Numbered from the stretch's first letter, positions 34,293 to 45,028 are shown. The stretch: 64,000 bases of DNA from Microcoleus vaginatus PCC 9802 (GCA_022701275.1 CP031740.1:1747001-1811000), one strand, 5' to 3'. The notes: generated by a model from the sequence alone, not told the origin. A program made the numbers and translations.

Positions 34293-35714
34293 TTACAGCT
34301 CTCGATGTGAAAGAAGAGAGAACCATACAACCAACCCTAACCACCCCAACACCCCAACAACCCAACCCAATCCTTCTCCCCCCCACGCAAACACACGCGC
34401 ACAGGACGGGAGGTGCCCCCGTGGTGCTTGCAAATTAAAGGTTAAATCATTGTAGCTCAACCACTCTTTCCTCCCCTTTCTCCTCTTTCGCCAACCGACA
34501 CGATCGCCTAGCTTGCATTCAGTGTCATAATCAACTTTACCGCCTATTTCTAACCAGATTTTTTTCTGGACGCTAAAGCCAAAGTGACCCTGACTGTATT
34601 TTACCCACAATTTGTCGATCGTCCGCAAATCATCGCCAGGAAAATTCTCGATCGAGTTCGTATCGAACCAACCTTCCTTCTCGCGTCTAGCAGCTTTTAA
34701 CATCACCTTGAATGTTTCCTGATCCGCCTCTTTCCACTCCCCTGTGGCCAATAAATCCCGGAGACGAGTATAGTCAACATCCCGCGCCGATTTCAGGGAG
34801 TCTGGTGGCGGAGGAGGTACTTGAGGTGATGGTTGAGGTGATTGAGAAGCAAGAGCCTGCAACACTTCAGTAGCAGACTGATAACGTTTCTTAATAGCAG
34901 GTTGTATCATTTTATCTAAAATCTGACCCAGTTCCGAACTGACAGATGTTTTTAAGTGTTCTCGCCACACCCACTCAAACTCGGTATCATCGAATAAATC
35001 AATTGGCTTAACCTGAGTTAACAGACACAGACAAGTGACACCCAGACTATAAATATCACTCGCATGAATAGCTTTGCCGTTGGCTTGTTCTGGTGCCGTA
35101 TATCCAGCCGTCCCGATCCTCGTTCCCGTTACCGCTAGAGCCGTTTGTGTCGCATATTTCGCGGCTCCAAAGTCAACTAAAACCAGTTGCCCATCTTGCC
35201 GAAGAATAATATTTTCTGGCTTGATATCTCGATGAATAACTTGGCGAGAGTGAATGAACTCGAATACTGGCAGTAAATTATTAAGCAAATTGCGAATCTG
35301 CGTTTCGCTAAAATATCCCTTAGATTCTAGTGTTTGGGCTACATTTTCACCGTCGATAAATTCTTGGACTAAATACTGCCGTCCATCTTGACTAAAATAT
35401 GCTAATAATTCGGGAATTTGAGAATGTTTACCCAACTGTTCTAGGCGTACTGCTTCAAGCTCAAATAACTCAGTAGCTTTCTGGATACTAGAAGTGCCTT
35501 GAAATTGGGGGTACAATTGTTTAATAACGCAGGGAGGTTTTGAGGGTTTATACTCGTCAATAGCTAGAAAAGTGCGCCCAAATCCCCCTTGTCCAATAAT
35601 TTTTTGGGCTCCGTAGCGATCGCCCAATAGCAGTTTATTGCCGCATTTTTGACAAAATTTTGTAGAGCCAGAGGGGTTTTGGAATAGGCAATCAGGGTTT
35701 AGACACTGGCTCAT
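34293..35714 (-). CDS. Zinc-ribbon / Ser-Thr protein kinase / GUN4 fusion
   Basis: 473 residues, three parts. (1) Zinc ribbon, with CLNPDC and FCQKCG in the first 24 residues. (2) Hanks-type kinase: GQGGFGRT (41-48), Lys65 (CVIKQL), HRDIKPEN (161-168), DFG (181-183) and APEQ, all present. (3) A Pro-rich linker (295-305), then a GUN4 domain from about 314 (DYTRLRDLLATGEWKEADQE to QAPRGHLPS). GUN4 binds porphyrins and activates Mg-chelatase. Kinase-GUN4 fusions are known in cyanobacteria, and tetrapyrrole sensing is the natural inference. The C-terminal hydrophobic stretch (GLGWVVGVLGWLGLVVWF) could be a membrane contact. Confidence 0.92.
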   Translation of the reverse strand: MSQCLNPDCLFQNPSGSTKFCQKCGNKLLLGDRYGAQKIIGQGGFGRTFLAIDEYKPSKPPCVIKQLYPQFQGTSSIQKATELFELEAVRLEQLGKHSQIPELLAYFSQDGRQYLVQEFIDGENVAQTLESKGYFSETQIRNLLNNLLPVFEFIHSRQVIHRDIKPENIILRQDGQLVLVDFGAAKYATQTALAVTGTRIGTAGYTAPEQANGKAIHASDIYSLGVTCLCLLTQVKPIDLFDDTEFEWVWREHLKTSVSSELGQILDKMIQPAIKKRYQSATEVLQALASQSPQPSPQVPPPPPDSLKSARDVDYTRLRDLLATGEWKEADQETFKVMLKAARREKEGWFDTNSIENFPGDDLRTIDKLWVKYSQGHFGFSVQKKIWLEIGGKVDYDTECKLGDRVGWRKRRKGRKEWLSYNDLTFNLQAPRGHLPSCARVFAWGGEGLGWVVGVLGWLGLVVWFSLLSHREL

Positions 35715-35858
35715 AAAATAGGCTTAGAGATTACAGATTAAAGCTCTCGATGCGATGCCAGCGGAGATGGTTTTAAATGAAACACCAGATCCGGGTAAGG
35801 ACATCGCATTGCCTTTCATCGTGTCAACTTAACCCCAAAAACCGCTTAACCCGAAAGC

Positions 35859-35884
35859 TTGGCAGGGGTTTAAACCCCTGCCAA
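35859..35884 (-). terminator. 26-bp perfect palindrome downstream of ilvB
   Basis: Arms TTGGCAGGGGTTT and AAACCCCTGCCAA with no loop, about 23 bp past the ilvB stop codon. It may act as terminator, but the same palindrome type is a common cyanobacterial dispersed repeat and no T-run follows. Confidence 0.5.
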
Positions 35885-35907
35885 ACCAAGCATTGCCGTG
35901 TCCCTAG

Positions 35908-37743
35908 TTAAACTTTTGTCCCGCACTCAGGACAAAACTTATTGCTCGAAACATTCTTCGCGCCGCAACTCGGACAATAAATCAACTCCGCAGATTGCAA
36001 CTTGCTGCGTTCGGGCAAACCAACCATTTGAGCGTTGCTCTTACCTGGAACTACCATCGGATAGCAGTTTTCGTCCCTCGTCACCTTCACGTTCATCACC
36101 ACTGGGCCGTCATGAGCGAGCATTTGAGCGATCGCATCTTTGAGTTCCTCCGGCCGCGAAACCAGCATCCCTCTCACCCCGTAAGCTTCAGCCAGCATCA
36201 CAAAATCTGGCATCCCCACAGTCATATTCGACGACGAATAACGCTCCCCATAGAACGCCTGCTGCCACTGCCGCACCATTCCCTGCCAGCCGTTATTTAC
36301 AATCACAATCTTGACATTAATGCCGTATTGTGTTAGTGTTCCCAACTCTTGAATATTCATTTGGATGCTAGCATCGCCAGCAATACAAATCACTTGCTCA
36401 TCGGGCAGGGCCATTTTCGCGCCCATCGCCGCCGGCAGCCCGAAACCCATCGTGCCCAAACCAGCGCTAGAAATCCAGCGGCGCGGCCCGTTGTTCAAGA
36501 ATTGAGCCGACCACATTTGATGTTGACCGACATCCGTTGTGTAGTAAGCATCCGGCGCTTGAGTAGCCAACTGAGAAATCACCTGTTGCGGAGACAAAAT
36601 GTCGGGGTAATGAGGCACAACTAACGGGTAGTCCTGTTTCCACTGATCGATCCTGTGCAGCCATTCCGCAGTCTGTCCGGTCTTCCCCGAAACTCCAGTT
36701 TCCCGACAGCGGCGCAGCAAATCGATCAAAACATGGCGGACATCTCCGACAATCGGCACGTCAGGGCCGCGATTTTTGCCTACTTCCGCCGGGTCGATAT
36801 CGATGTGAATCACCTTAGCGCGCGCGGCAAACTCGTCTAATTTCCCGGTCACGCGATCGTCAAACCTCGCCCCTACAGCAATCAGCAAATCGCACTCGGT
36901 AACGGCAAAATTAGCGTAAGCCGTGCCGTGCATCCCCAGCATTTTCACCGACAAAGGATGGTTTTCGTCAAAGGAACCTTTGCCCATCAGCGTTGTTGTG
37001 ACCGGCAATTGGAAAAGTTCGGCCAGTTCCTTAATTTCTTCGTGGGCCGCCGCTGCGATCGCCCCGCCCCCCACATAAAGCAAAGGACGCTTCGCTTCCT
37101 TCAGCAAATGAATCGCTTGATTAATCTGGCGGGGATTGCCCTTCACCGTCGGCCGATAGCCCGGAATTCTCACCGATCCGGGTTCCACGGGCAGATAGTC
37201 AAATTCTTCTAAACCCACATCCTTGGGCACGTCAACCAACACCGGCCCCGGCCGCCCTGTACTCGCGATGTGGAAAGCTTCAGCCACAATTCGCGCCATA
37301 TCTCCCGGCTCGCGCACTACATAGGAATGCTTGACAATTGGCAGGGTAATCCCGTAAATATCTGTTTCCTGAAACGCATCAGTGCCGATCGCGGGACGTG
37401 GAACCTGACCGGTAATAATTACCATCGGGATCGAATCCATGTGGGCCGTCGCAATCCCCGTCACCAAATTAGTTGCGCCCGGGCCCGAAGTAGCGAAACA
37501 AACCCCAACTTGTCCGGTAGCGCGGGCGTACCCGTCAGCCGCGTGAGCAGCACCTTGCTCGTGCCGCACCAGAATATGTTTGATAGCGCCAGTTTCTTCA
37601 GCGCGGTAGAGTTCGTCGTAAAGTGGCAGAATTGCGCCGCCGGGATAACCAAAAATATGCTTCACCCCGTGGCGGATCAAGCTGTCTATCAGAGCAAATC
37701 CACCAGTTGCACGCCTAACGGTCACTTTAGTTTTTAGTTGCAC
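35908..37743 (-). CDS. ilvB: Acetolactate synthase large subunit with C-terminal zinc ribbon
   Basis: 611 residues. It condenses pyruvate (or pyruvate with 2-ketobutyrate) in the first shared step of branched-chain amino-acid synthesis, using ThDP, Mg2+ and FAD. Evidence: [15 protein letters not shown] near 33 with the catalytic Glu a little further on, the [16 protein letters not shown] region, [14 protein letters not shown] and [14 protein letters not shown] (ThDP-binding GDx27-30N). The last 22 residues form an added zinc ribbon (Cys590, 593, 604, 607), a trait of several cyanobacterial AHAS enzymes. It may assist oligomerisation (inference). The small subunit is not in this window. Confidence 0.95.
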   Translation of the reverse strand: MQLKTKVTVRRATGGFALIDSLIRHGVKHIFGYPGGAILPLYDELYRAEETGAIKHILVRHEQGAAHAADGYARATGQVGVCFATSGPGATNLVTGIATAHMDSIPMVIITGQVPRPAIGTDAFQETDIYGITLPIVKHSYVVREPGDMARIVAEAFHIASTGRPGPVLVDVPKDVGLEEFDYLPVEPGSVRIPGYRPTVKGNPRQINQAIHLLKEAKRPLLYVGGGAIAAAAHEEIKELAELFQLPVTTTLMGKGSFDENHPLSVKMLGMHGTAYANFAVTECDLLIAVGARFDDRVTGKLDEFAARAKVIHIDIDPAEVGKNRGPDVPIVGDVRHVLIDLLRRCRETGVSGKTGQTAEWLHRIDQWKQDYPLVVPHYPDILSPQQVISQLATQAPDAYYTTDVGQHQMWSAQFLNNGPRRWISSAGLGTMGFGLPAAMGAKMALPDEQVICIAGDASIQMNIQELGTLTQYGINVKIVIVNNGWQGMVRQWQQAFYGERYSSSNMTVGMPDFVMLAEAYGVRGMLVSRPEELKDAIAQMLAHDGPVVMNVKVTRDENCYPMVVPGKSNAQMVGLPERSKLQSAELIYCPSCGAKNVSSNKFCPECGTKV

Positions 37744-38130
37744 AGAATTTCCTTCCTTAAAGTAATTATGATTTTTAATGAAAGCTTTTATACTACTTTA
37801 ATCTTAATTAATGAAACTATGAAAATTTAAGTGGTGAGATTTTACGAAAGATTTCGCGCTCGAAGAGGGTTGGCCCGATCGAGACATTGTGGAACAGCAG
37901 AGGAAGAAAAGAAACAGAGAAAATAGCGGCCTCTATGGCTGTTTACCGCGATAGGACGCTTTTAGAGCATTCGTGATTCGGCATTCGACAAGAAAAACAA
38001 TCGTCTCAGCAATTAACTAACGTCCTCACCATCAGGGGGATTGCTATGTTAGAGATCGATCGCGAAAAGAAAGCCCTTTTCCTTCTTCTTCCCTCTTCCT
38101 TCCGTCTGCATTCTTCCTTCTTGCCAAAGT
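37744..38130. other. 387-bp intergenic region upstream of ilvB
   Basis: AT-rich ilvB promoter region with a pyrimidine-rich TTCCTTCTTC-type tract near 38080-38122 at the 3' end of the MFS gene. No gene seen and no attenuator-type leader peptide recognised. Confidence 0.4.
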
Positions 38131-39429
38131 TCACAGAACATCCTGCAAGACTTTGCGAGTATGTCGCCAAGCTACCATGCCCATCACTGAGACCAAAAAG
38201 CCCAAACTCAGTAACACGATCCGCAAGCCGAGGTCATCCGATCGGACGGCTTTGCTGACAGCATCTGTCAGCGGGCCGGTAATCGCTAAAGGCACGCTCA
38301 GAGCAATATTAATCGCATTGTTTTCCAATCCAAAGACCTTGCCCCGCATTGATTCTGGAGTTTTTTCTTGAATCAGAGCCTGCATCGGCCCGTTAATTAA
38401 CGAAGCACCAAAACCGAACAGAGCACTCAATCCGAATCCCACCCACAACTGTCGGGTAAAGGCAAACATTGCTAATACAAAACCCATCATCAAGAAACCG
38501 ATTAACGGCAGAGGTTTGTGGTGGAACCGACTGCCCCAGTGTCCCAAAAAGCCTGCGCCGAAGACCATTCCGACTCCCGCAGCAGCTAGCAAAAAGCCAA
38601 ATTGAGTTTCTTTGAGACCTATTTTGCCTGAAAGTGCGATCGCCAGCACCTGAAGCGCCGCAAACACGGAATACAAAATCGTCAACTGCACCATCGCGTT
38701 GCTGACAAGGTGATTGTGTTTCAAATAGCGCAAACCTTCCTTGAGGTCTTGCCAAGGATGGACGTTTTTGCCACTGCTGCCTACATGACCTTCTTTGATC
38801 TGCATGGCATAGATCAAACCTGCTGAGATCAGGTACAATGCGCCCAGCAAAAACTCTTGAGAAGCTGATCCGAAGCTGTGTTTGACCCAACTAAACAGCG
38901 GTTCGCCGATCGTCATCCCGATAATGATCCCGCCCATTGTGGACGAGGCGAACAGAGCATTTGCTGACATCAGTCCCTCTCGCCCCACGACTAGGGGGAC
39001 GGCTGCCGCTTCTGCAGGAGCAAAAAATTGCGTTACGGTAGAGATCAAAAACGTCATCGTCAACAAAACCACAAAAGCTTTGGGCAAAAACGGCAAAGCT
39101 ACAATCAACCCGGCTCGAATCACGTTGCAGGCGATCAGCATTTGCTTTTTGGAAAAGCGGTCTACGACGATACCGGCTGCGGAACCAAAGACGATCGCCG
39201 GCACCGTGTAGGCGATCATCACCGCTGACAGCATAGAATTTCCCGAATGCTGCCAAGAAACAGGCCAGGGTAGGTAGTCGCCTGTTTTTAGTAGAATAAT
39301 CAGCAATACGTAAAAGATTTTATCCGCCACTTGGGCTAATAACTGGCCCGTCCACAAGGCGAGGAAGGGGCGATTTCTCAGTAGGGCATCAAGCCCGCTG
39401 CGGTCAGGGGGAGGGCTGGCTGGGTGCAT
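38131..39429 (-). CDS. MFS transporter
   Basis: 432 residues with about 12 membrane helices. The N-terminal LLRNRPFLALWTGQLLAQVADK and the loop VDRFSKKQMLIACNVIRA (MFS motif A-like) are typical of the major facilitator group including MdtH/EntS-like exporters. A central loop of about 20 residues near 205-225 separates the halves. Substrate not predictable. No transport partner or regulator adjoins. It is transcribed away from glnB. Confidence 0.85.
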   Translation of the reverse strand: MHPASPPPDRSGLDALLRNRPFLALWTGQLLAQVADKIFYVLLIILLKTGDYLPWPVSWQHSGNSMLSAVMIAYTVPAIVFGSAAGIVVDRFSKKQMLIACNVIRAGLIVALPFLPKAFVVLLTMTFLISTVTQFFAPAEAAAVPLVVGREGLMSANALFASSTMGGIIIGMTIGEPLFSWVKHSFGSASQEFLLGALYLISAGLIYAMQIKEGHVGSSGKNVHPWQDLKEGLRYLKHNHLVSNAMVQLTILYSVFAALQVLAIALSGKIGLKETQFGFLLAAAGVGMVFGAGFLGHWGSRFHHKPLPLIGFLMMGFVLAMFAFTRQLWVGFGLSALFGFGASLINGPMQALIQEKTPESMRGKVFGLENNAINIALSVPLAITGPLTDAVSKAVRSDDLGLRIVLLSLGFLVSVMGMVAWRHTRKVLQDVL

Positions 39430-40121
<692 letters not shown>

Positions 40122-40128
40122 GATACTG

Positions 40129-40158
40129 GGGCATTGGGCATTGGGCATTGGGCATTGG
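40129..40158. repeat. Heptamer tandem repeat (GGGCATT)4.3
   Basis: Four perfect copies plus two bases, starting seven bases after the glnB stop codon. Confidence 0.95.
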
Positions 40159-40274
40159 TAATTGATCCTTAGTAACTGTCATTGCCAACGAAAAACCTCT
40201 TTCCTGTTTAGTTGTGATACCTAAGTGTCAATATCCAATGCCACAGTTACCCCCGGTTTTGGCTTTTTTCCTGA

Positions 40275-40862
40275 TTATGGGTTGACAATTTTCGCAAGTT
40301 GTGGTATAAGAGCCTGGAAGGCTCGGCCGCGGTGAGAGTGCGATCGCTTGATATCGGGTGTCATTTCGGCAAAAGTCTGTTGCTGTGCGGGTACGTAGAA
40401 AATGGGGTCATATCCGAAACCTCCCGTACCGCGAGGAGTCTGCAGGATTTCGCCTCGGCAAATTCCTTCTACTTGCAAGGCAATGGTACCGTCGGGACGG
40501 GCGATCGCGATCGCGCAAACAAATTGTGCTTCCCGGTTTTGTTCGCTTCCCAATTCTGTGAGAAGTCGAGATATCCTGTCAGCATCGGTTTTGCCGTAGC
40601 GTGCGGAGTAAATCCCAGGTTGGCCGTCGAGTGCGTCTACCATTAAACCAGAATCATCGGCGATCGACCATTGACCAGTTGCTTTTGCCACTTCAGACGC
40701 CTTCAAGCAAGCATTAGCAATAAAAGTTTCGCCTGTTTCCTCAATTTCCAACTCTTCGGGTTTGAGCTGCAATTCCCATCCCAAATCCTGAAGATAAACT
40801 TGCATTTCCTTGAGTTTACCCGGATTGCCCGTAGCTACAACTAGCAATTTGCGATCGCTCAT
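40275..40862 (-). CDS. rdgB: XTP/dITP diphosphatase (RdgB/HAM1 family)
   Basis: 195 residues, full length. It hydrolyses non-canonical purine nucleotides such as XTP and dITP to prevent their incorporation. Motifs: VVATGNPGKLKEM near the start, IADDSGLMVDALDGQPGIYSARY (substrate and metal site), GFGYDPIF and the C-terminal KRSHSHRGRAFQAL. It lies 15 bp downstream of the PD-(D/E)XK-like gene on the same strand, so the two are probably cotranscribed. Confidence 0.95.
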   Translation of the reverse strand: MSDRKLLVVATGNPGKLKEMQVYLQDLGWELQLKPEELEIEETGETFIANACLKASEVAKATGQWSIADDSGLMVDALDGQPGIYSARYGKTDADRISRLLTELGSEQNREAQFVCAIAIARPDGTIALQVEGICRGEILQTPRGTGGFGYDPIFYVPAQQQTFAEMTPDIKRSHSHRGRAFQALIPQLAKIVNP

Positions 40863-40877
40863 TATTTCTCTTAAAAC

Positions 40878-41498
40878 TTACGGCTCCATATTAACAAAAG
40901 ATTGGGAAAAGGGTTGCAACAAAATTCCCAAAATCTTATCAACATCTTGAATATAGTATTCAATCGGATCGATATAAACAGTAGTTTCCTCCAAAATCAA
41001 GAATTTCCAGTTAGTTCCCGTCGTCACCGCGCCGTAAATGCGATCGACCTCAGTGTCTTGGTTTCGATTGAAACATTGGGCCGCTACCATTGCGGCTACG
41101 CATTGACCCAAACCGCCAATGATATCTTCCTTTTTTGCCTCAAAAATTGTTATAACCGGAGCACTGATGAACAATTGTTCTGAAGATCCGCTAATAATAT
41201 AATCGCAAAATCCTTGCAAACCTCTTTCTGGATCGACAGTAAAATCCTTACCGGAAAAAAGAGAAACTTGTTTGTTTAACAATCGCCGGACTTCTGCTAA
41301 TATGGGGGCAATCAAAAATTCTGAGCGAGCTTTTTCGGTGGAAATAAAAGTGGCTAGCGGTACATAATCAATTAGGATTGTTGTTAAAATTTCGGATGGT
41401 GAAACTCGTTTTGTCTCGGCAAATAAATTGCGACTTTCATCTAAGGTTAATCCAAAATCTTTTTTGACTCTCGCAAGGCTGAAATCGCTGTATGCCAT
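40878..41498 (-). CDS. Predicted PD-(D/E)XK-like protein, copy 2
   Basis: 206 residues, paralogue of 32032-32637: it shares STEKARSE, VRRLLNKQVSLFSGKDF, GFCDYIISGSSEQL and the ExK segment FEAKKED followed by GLGQCVAAMVAAQCFN. Asp99, Glu120 and Lys122 match the putative nuclease residues of copy 1. The C-terminus has an added tail. It is upstream of rdgB by 15 bp on the same strand, so it may be cotranscribed. No methyltransferase or restriction partner is seen. Confidence 0.6.
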   Translation of the reverse strand: MAYSDFSLARVKKDFGLTLDESRNLFAETKRVSPSEILTTILIDYVPLATFISTEKARSEFLIAPILAEVRRLLNKQVSLFSGKDFTVDPERGLQGFCDYIISGSSEQLFISAPVITIFEAKKEDIIGGLGQCVAAMVAAQCFNRNQDTEVDRIYGAVTTGTNWKFLILEETTVYIDPIEYYIQDVDKILGILLQPFSQSFVNMEP

Positions 41499-41566
41499 TT
41501 GCTTTTATCCTAAAATTAACCTGATCTAGCAATAGTATTTCATTGGTGAGTAAGATTTTTTTTACG

Positions 41567-41740
41567 AACCGCGAAGACGCGAAGGACGCGAAGAAGAGAA
41601 GAGAAGAGAAAGAGTTCACAATTGATGGGAGGATTGCTACGGCAATACTTTTTTTAACCGCAGAGGGCGCAGAGGACACGGAGAAAGAGAGATTTTATCT
41701 CAAGTAATCCGCGTTCATCTGCGTTTATCTGCGGTTGAAA
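41567..41740. repeat. Run of dispersed intergenic repeats
   Basis: A cgcgaaggacgcgaagaag unit with a gaagagaa purine tract (41567-41620), then a cgcagagg unit (41655-41690) and a hairpin-like gttcatctgcgtttatctgc unit (41706-41740). All are common in cyanobacterial intergenic DNA. No gene. Confidence 0.55.
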
Positions 41741-41747
41741 ACTCCGA

Positions 41748-43172
41748 TTAATTATGCGCCCAAGCTTTCGCCCAGTTTAAGTTTTGCATAACTTCTTTCA
41801 ATGTCGCCGCTTCTGAATACAGCCGCAACACAGGTTCGGTTCCGCTAAACCGAATTAACAGCCAACTTCCGTCTGCTAAACGGAATTTATATCCGTCAGC
41901 TTTGTTGCAATCTACAACTGCTTTGCCGGCGATTTCTGTTAAGGGTTGATTTTCCAACAGTCCCAGCAAGCGGGAACGTTCGTCCATGTTTGCTAGGTGT
42001 AAGTCGATTCTGTCATAAGCTGAAGTAAAGCTTGTTTCTTGTTGGAGTCGGCTGTAAATTTCGCTTAAATCTTCCCCGGATTTGACAACTGCTTCTAACA
42101 AGTACAGCGCTGACAGTAAAGCATCTCGTTCGGGGATGTGTGTACCGTAGCCAATTCCTCCCGATTCTTCGCCGCCGACTAAGACTTGGGTGGTTAACAT
42201 TCGATCGGCTATATACTTGTAACCGATCGGCGTTTCAAATAAGGGCAAGTTGTACAGCTTGGCAATTTTGGGAATTATGTCTGAACCGCTGACTGTTTTG
42301 ATGACTTCCCCCGTCAAGCCGCGGCGTTTTGCTAAATGTTCGATTAAGATGGGAACTAGGATTTGTGAACTGAGAAAGTTGCCGCTAGAGTCAACGGCTG
42401 CAATTCGATCGCTATCTCCGTCAAATACAAATCCGATTGACAAACCAGAACTTTTTCGCTGGTGAGTACGCATCACGCGGAACAACTGCGACAGGTAGCG
42501 CGGCAAAGGTTCCGGTGCACCGCCACCGAACAGCGGATCTCGATCGCTGTTGACTTCATGTACTGTTTCTTCTAAAATTTGAGCTAATCCTCCGGCGGCG
42601 GCACCGTGCATTACATCTACAAATACTGTAATTTTGCCGCTGGCGATCGCTTCTTTAATCGCCTCAATATCTACCATTTCCCGCAAGGTTTTGCAGTAAG
42701 CCGGCCAAGGATTGAAATTCTCCAATTTCCCGGGAGTTGCTGAAAGTGCCGCCGGATTTTCGAGTTTTTCTTCTATATGTTGAGTAACTTCGGGCGAAAC
42801 TGAACCGCCAAATCCGCCCTTGACTTTTAACCCTAAATATGCACCGGGATTGTGGCTGGCGGTCAGGACGATCGCACCCAAAGCATTTAATTGTTTGGCA
42901 GCTAAACTGAAAGCTGGAGTAGGGGCGTAGGATTCGCTAAGCAGCACGTCAAATCCTGCGTTTTGGATGGCAACAGCCGCTGTTTTGGCAAATTCTTCAG
43001 CCAGAAATCGGCGGTCGTGACCGACAATTACGGTACCGCTGCTGCCATCGCTGCCGCCGGTTTGTGCGAGAACTTGTGCCGCTAGGGGAGCTACTAACGC
43101 CACGCGATCGAATGTAAAATCGTCAGCAATGATGCCGCGCCAGCCATCTGTACCGAATTTAATAGGATTCAT
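41748..43172 (-). CDS. Phosphoglucomutase/phosphomannomutase family protein
   Basis: 474 residues. Alpha-D-phosphohexomutase motifs in order: KFGTDGWRG near the N-terminus, TASHNPGAY (phosphoserine loop), DGDSDRIAAVD (Mg2+ loop), GGEESGG (sugar-binding loop) and RFSGTEPVLRLYSE (phosphate loop). All are intact. It interconverts hexose-1- and hexose-6-phosphates (glucose, mannose or glucosamine), linking glycogen and envelope sugar pools. The exact substrate is not certain. Heptamer repeats lie 59 bp before its start. Confidence 0.92.
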   Translation of the reverse strand: MNPIKFGTDGWRGIIADDFTFDRVALVAPLAAQVLAQTGGSDGSSGTVIVGHDRRFLAEEFAKTAAVAIQNAGFDVLLSESYAPTPAFSLAAKQLNALGAIVLTASHNPGAYLGLKVKGGFGGSVSPEVTQHIEEKLENPAALSATPGKLENFNPWPAYCKTLREMVDIEAIKEAIASGKITVFVDVMHGAAAGGLAQILEETVHEVNSDRDPLFGGGAPEPLPRYLSQLFRVMRTHQRKSSGLSIGFVFDGDSDRIAAVDSSGNFLSSQILVPILIEHLAKRRGLTGEVIKTVSGSDIIPKIAKLYNLPLFETPIGYKYIADRMLTTQVLVGGEESGGIGYGTHIPERDALLSALYLLEAVVKSGEDLSEIYSRLQQETSFTSAYDRIDLHLANMDERSRLLGLLENQPLTEIAGKAVVDCNKADGYKFRLADGSWLLIRFSGTEPVLRLYSEAATLKEVMQNLNWAKAWAHN

Positions 43173-43230
43173 TAGTCACAAGTCATGAGTCACCCGTCTA
43201 TTTTATGGGTTTATTAGTCGATCGTCATCT

Positions 43231-43262
43231 GATTTTAGATTTTAGATTTTAGATTTTAGATT
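43231..43262. repeat. Heptamer tandem repeat (GATTTTA)4.6
   Basis: Four perfect copies plus GATT, upstream of the phosphohexomutase gene. Confidence 0.95.
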
Positions 43263-43402
43263 ATGGAATTGCTCCCACAGCCTTTACTCTGGCTATTGAC
43301 TGTTGACTGCTGACTGTTAGCTGCTGACTGTTAGCTGTCATTAGCCTTGCTTGATAGATTATGTTGGGTTTCGTCCCTCAACCCAACCTACTAATTACTG
43401 TT

Positions 43403-43444
43403 AACTGCCAACTGCCAACTGCCAACTGTCAACTGTCAACTGAC
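43403..43444. repeat. Heptamer tandem repeat (AACTGCC/AACTGTC)6
   Basis: Six units, three AACTGCC, two AACTGTC, one AACTGAC, ending against the folE stop codon. Related TGACTG/TTAGCTG units lie just before, near 43300-43335. Confidence 0.9.
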
Positions 43445-44178
43445 TAAAAGAATGCGGGTTGGTGGCGGATCAAATTCAGGAATTCTTCGCGAGTTTTCTG
43501 TTCATCTTGAAAGACGCCCAACATGGCACTCGTAACCGTCCAAGCACCTGGTTTTTGCACACCCCGCATCGTCATGCACATATGGCTGGCTTCCATTACT
43601 ACAGCTACTCCCTGCGGTTCCAATATTGTCTCAACTGCTTCGGCAATTTGGCGCGTCAAACGTTCTTGCACCTGCAACCGGCGGCTGTACATCTCGGCAA
43701 TTCTGGCTAATTTGCTCAGTCCCACTACTTTTTGGTTGGGAATGTAAGCGATGTGAACTCGGCCCATAAACGGCAGCATATGGTGTTCGCACATACTGAA
43801 TACGCTGATGTCTCGCACCAGTACCATTTCGTTGTGACCTTCGTCAAAGATAGCGCCGTTGAGGAGTTCTTCGAGGGATTGACTGTAGCCGCTGGTGAGA
43901 AACCGCATTGCTTCTGCTACCCGCTTCGGGGTTTTGAGCAATCCTTCGCGTTCGGGGTCTTCCCCTACTCCCAGCAGTATTGTCCGAACGGCAGCCATCA
44001 TTTCTTCCTGGCCTACTTCTGAGGGTACGGGTACGTTGGATTCTTGACCGTGCGAGGAATTGCGATCGGGTCGAGTGGGGATTCGCGGGATGTTGTTCTC
44101 TGCGGTTTGTAACAGTTTCATGCTGTCAGTCGAGAGTGGGTTCGAGCCATTGGAATCGGTGGAAGATGCAATTGTCAT
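43444..44178 (-). CDS. folE: GTP cyclohydrolase I
   Basis: 244 residues. An N-terminal tail of about 55 residues precedes the FolE domain. It converts GTP to dihydroneopterin triphosphate for folate synthesis and, in cyanobacteria, pterin glycosides. Evidence: [16 protein letters not shown], the zinc segment [21 protein letters not shown] and the third Cys in [11 protein letters not shown]. The N-terminal tail lacks conserved features. It lies downstream of the SDR gene on the same strand, with a heptamer array 24 bp from its start. Confidence 0.96.
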   Translation of the reverse strand: MTIASSTDSNGSNPLSTDSMKLLQTAENNIPRIPTRPDRNSSHGQESNVPVPSEVGQEEMMAAVRTILLGVGEDPEREGLLKTPKRVAEAMRFLTSGYSQSLEELLNGAIFDEGHNEMVLVRDISVFSMCEHHMLPFMGRVHIAYIPNQKVVGLSKLARIAEMYSRRLQVQERLTRQIAEAVETILEPQGVAVVMEASHMCMTMRGVQKPGAWTVTSAMLGVFQDEQKTREEFLNLIRHQPAFF

Positions 44179-44201
44179 AACAAGTTGGTGTGAGGGTGAA
44201 T

Positions 44202-44234
44202 CGATTTTCGATTTTAGATTTTAGATTTTCGATT
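44202..44234. repeat. Heptamer tandem repeat (CGATTTT/AGATTTT)4.7
   Basis: Two CGATTTT, two AGATTTT and a partial copy, upstream of folE. It shows base-6-of-unit variation between arrays (C, A or G). Confidence 0.95.
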
Positions 44235-44302
44235 GGGGGATATAGCTAGAGATTCAAAGATTGTGGAATTCGAGAAAAATCCAGCAGTCTAAAATCTCAA
44301 GT

Positions 44303-45028
44303 TCACAAAACTCCTGCGTTGGACATGAGGGTAATTTCTTCAATTACTGCACTTGCTGGCAACTGAACTGCGTGCAGAATTGATTGGGCGACGATTTCTG
44401 GGGTTAACATGGCACTGCGATCGAAGTCGGCGTCCACGGTGTCTGTGTCCCACATGGGAGTATTGACAGAACCCGGACAGATTGCTGTTACGCGAATTCC
44501 GCGAGCCCGTTCTTCGGCGGCTAAGGTTTTAGACAAAGCCATGAGACCGAATTTGCTGACGCAGTAGGCTCCCCAGTTGGGGAAGGTTTGGCTGCCGGCG
44601 ATCGAAGAAACGTTGATGATGATTCCCGATCCGCGATCGCGCATGGAGGGCAAAACTCCTAGAATGCACTGCCAAACGCTTGTAAGATTGAGGTCTAGAA
44701 CGCTCTGCCAGTCGGCTAGGGACGTTTCCGTCAAGGAGCCGGTGTAGCCCATGCCAGCGCTGTTGACCAGGATATCTACGGAACCCAATTGAGCTGCGAT
44801 CGCGCTGATGCTGCTTTGCACTTGCTCAATTTTGGCTAAGTCTAAGGGATAAGCTTCTGCTTTCACTCCGACTTCTCGGGCTGCTGCGGCAACGGCTTCT
44901 AAGTTTTCCGACTCTCGGCTAACTAATGCCAGATTTATGCCCTCGGCGGCGAACGCTAGAGCCGTCGCTTTGCCAATACCGCTGCTGGCTCCGGTAATCA
45001 GAGCCTGCTTTGTTGTTCGATGGTTCAT
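44303..45028 (-). CDS. SDR family NAD(P)-dependent oxidoreductase
   Basis: 241 residues, classical SDR. TGASSGIGKA (13-22, cofactor loop), NSAGMGY, a Ser in INVSSIAGS and the YCVSK catalytic Tyr/Lys near 152-156. The C-terminus lacks the FabG signature, so it is a general SDR; such a gene occurs beside accA/aar/ado in several cyanobacteria, but its substrate is unknown. It lies downstream of accA, with a strong hairpin between, and upstream of folE. Confidence 0.9.
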   Translation of the reverse strand: MNHRTTKQALITGASSGIGKATALAFAAEGINLALVSRESENLEAVAAAAREVGVKAEAYPLDLAKIEQVQSSISAIAAQLGSVDILVNSAGMGYTGSLTETSLADWQSVLDLNLTSVWQCILGVLPSMRDRGSGIIINVSSIAGSQTFPNWGAYCVSKFGLMALSKTLAAEERARGIRVTAICPGSVNTPMWDTDTVDADFDRSAMLTPEIVAQSILHAVQLPASAVIEEITLMSNAGVL

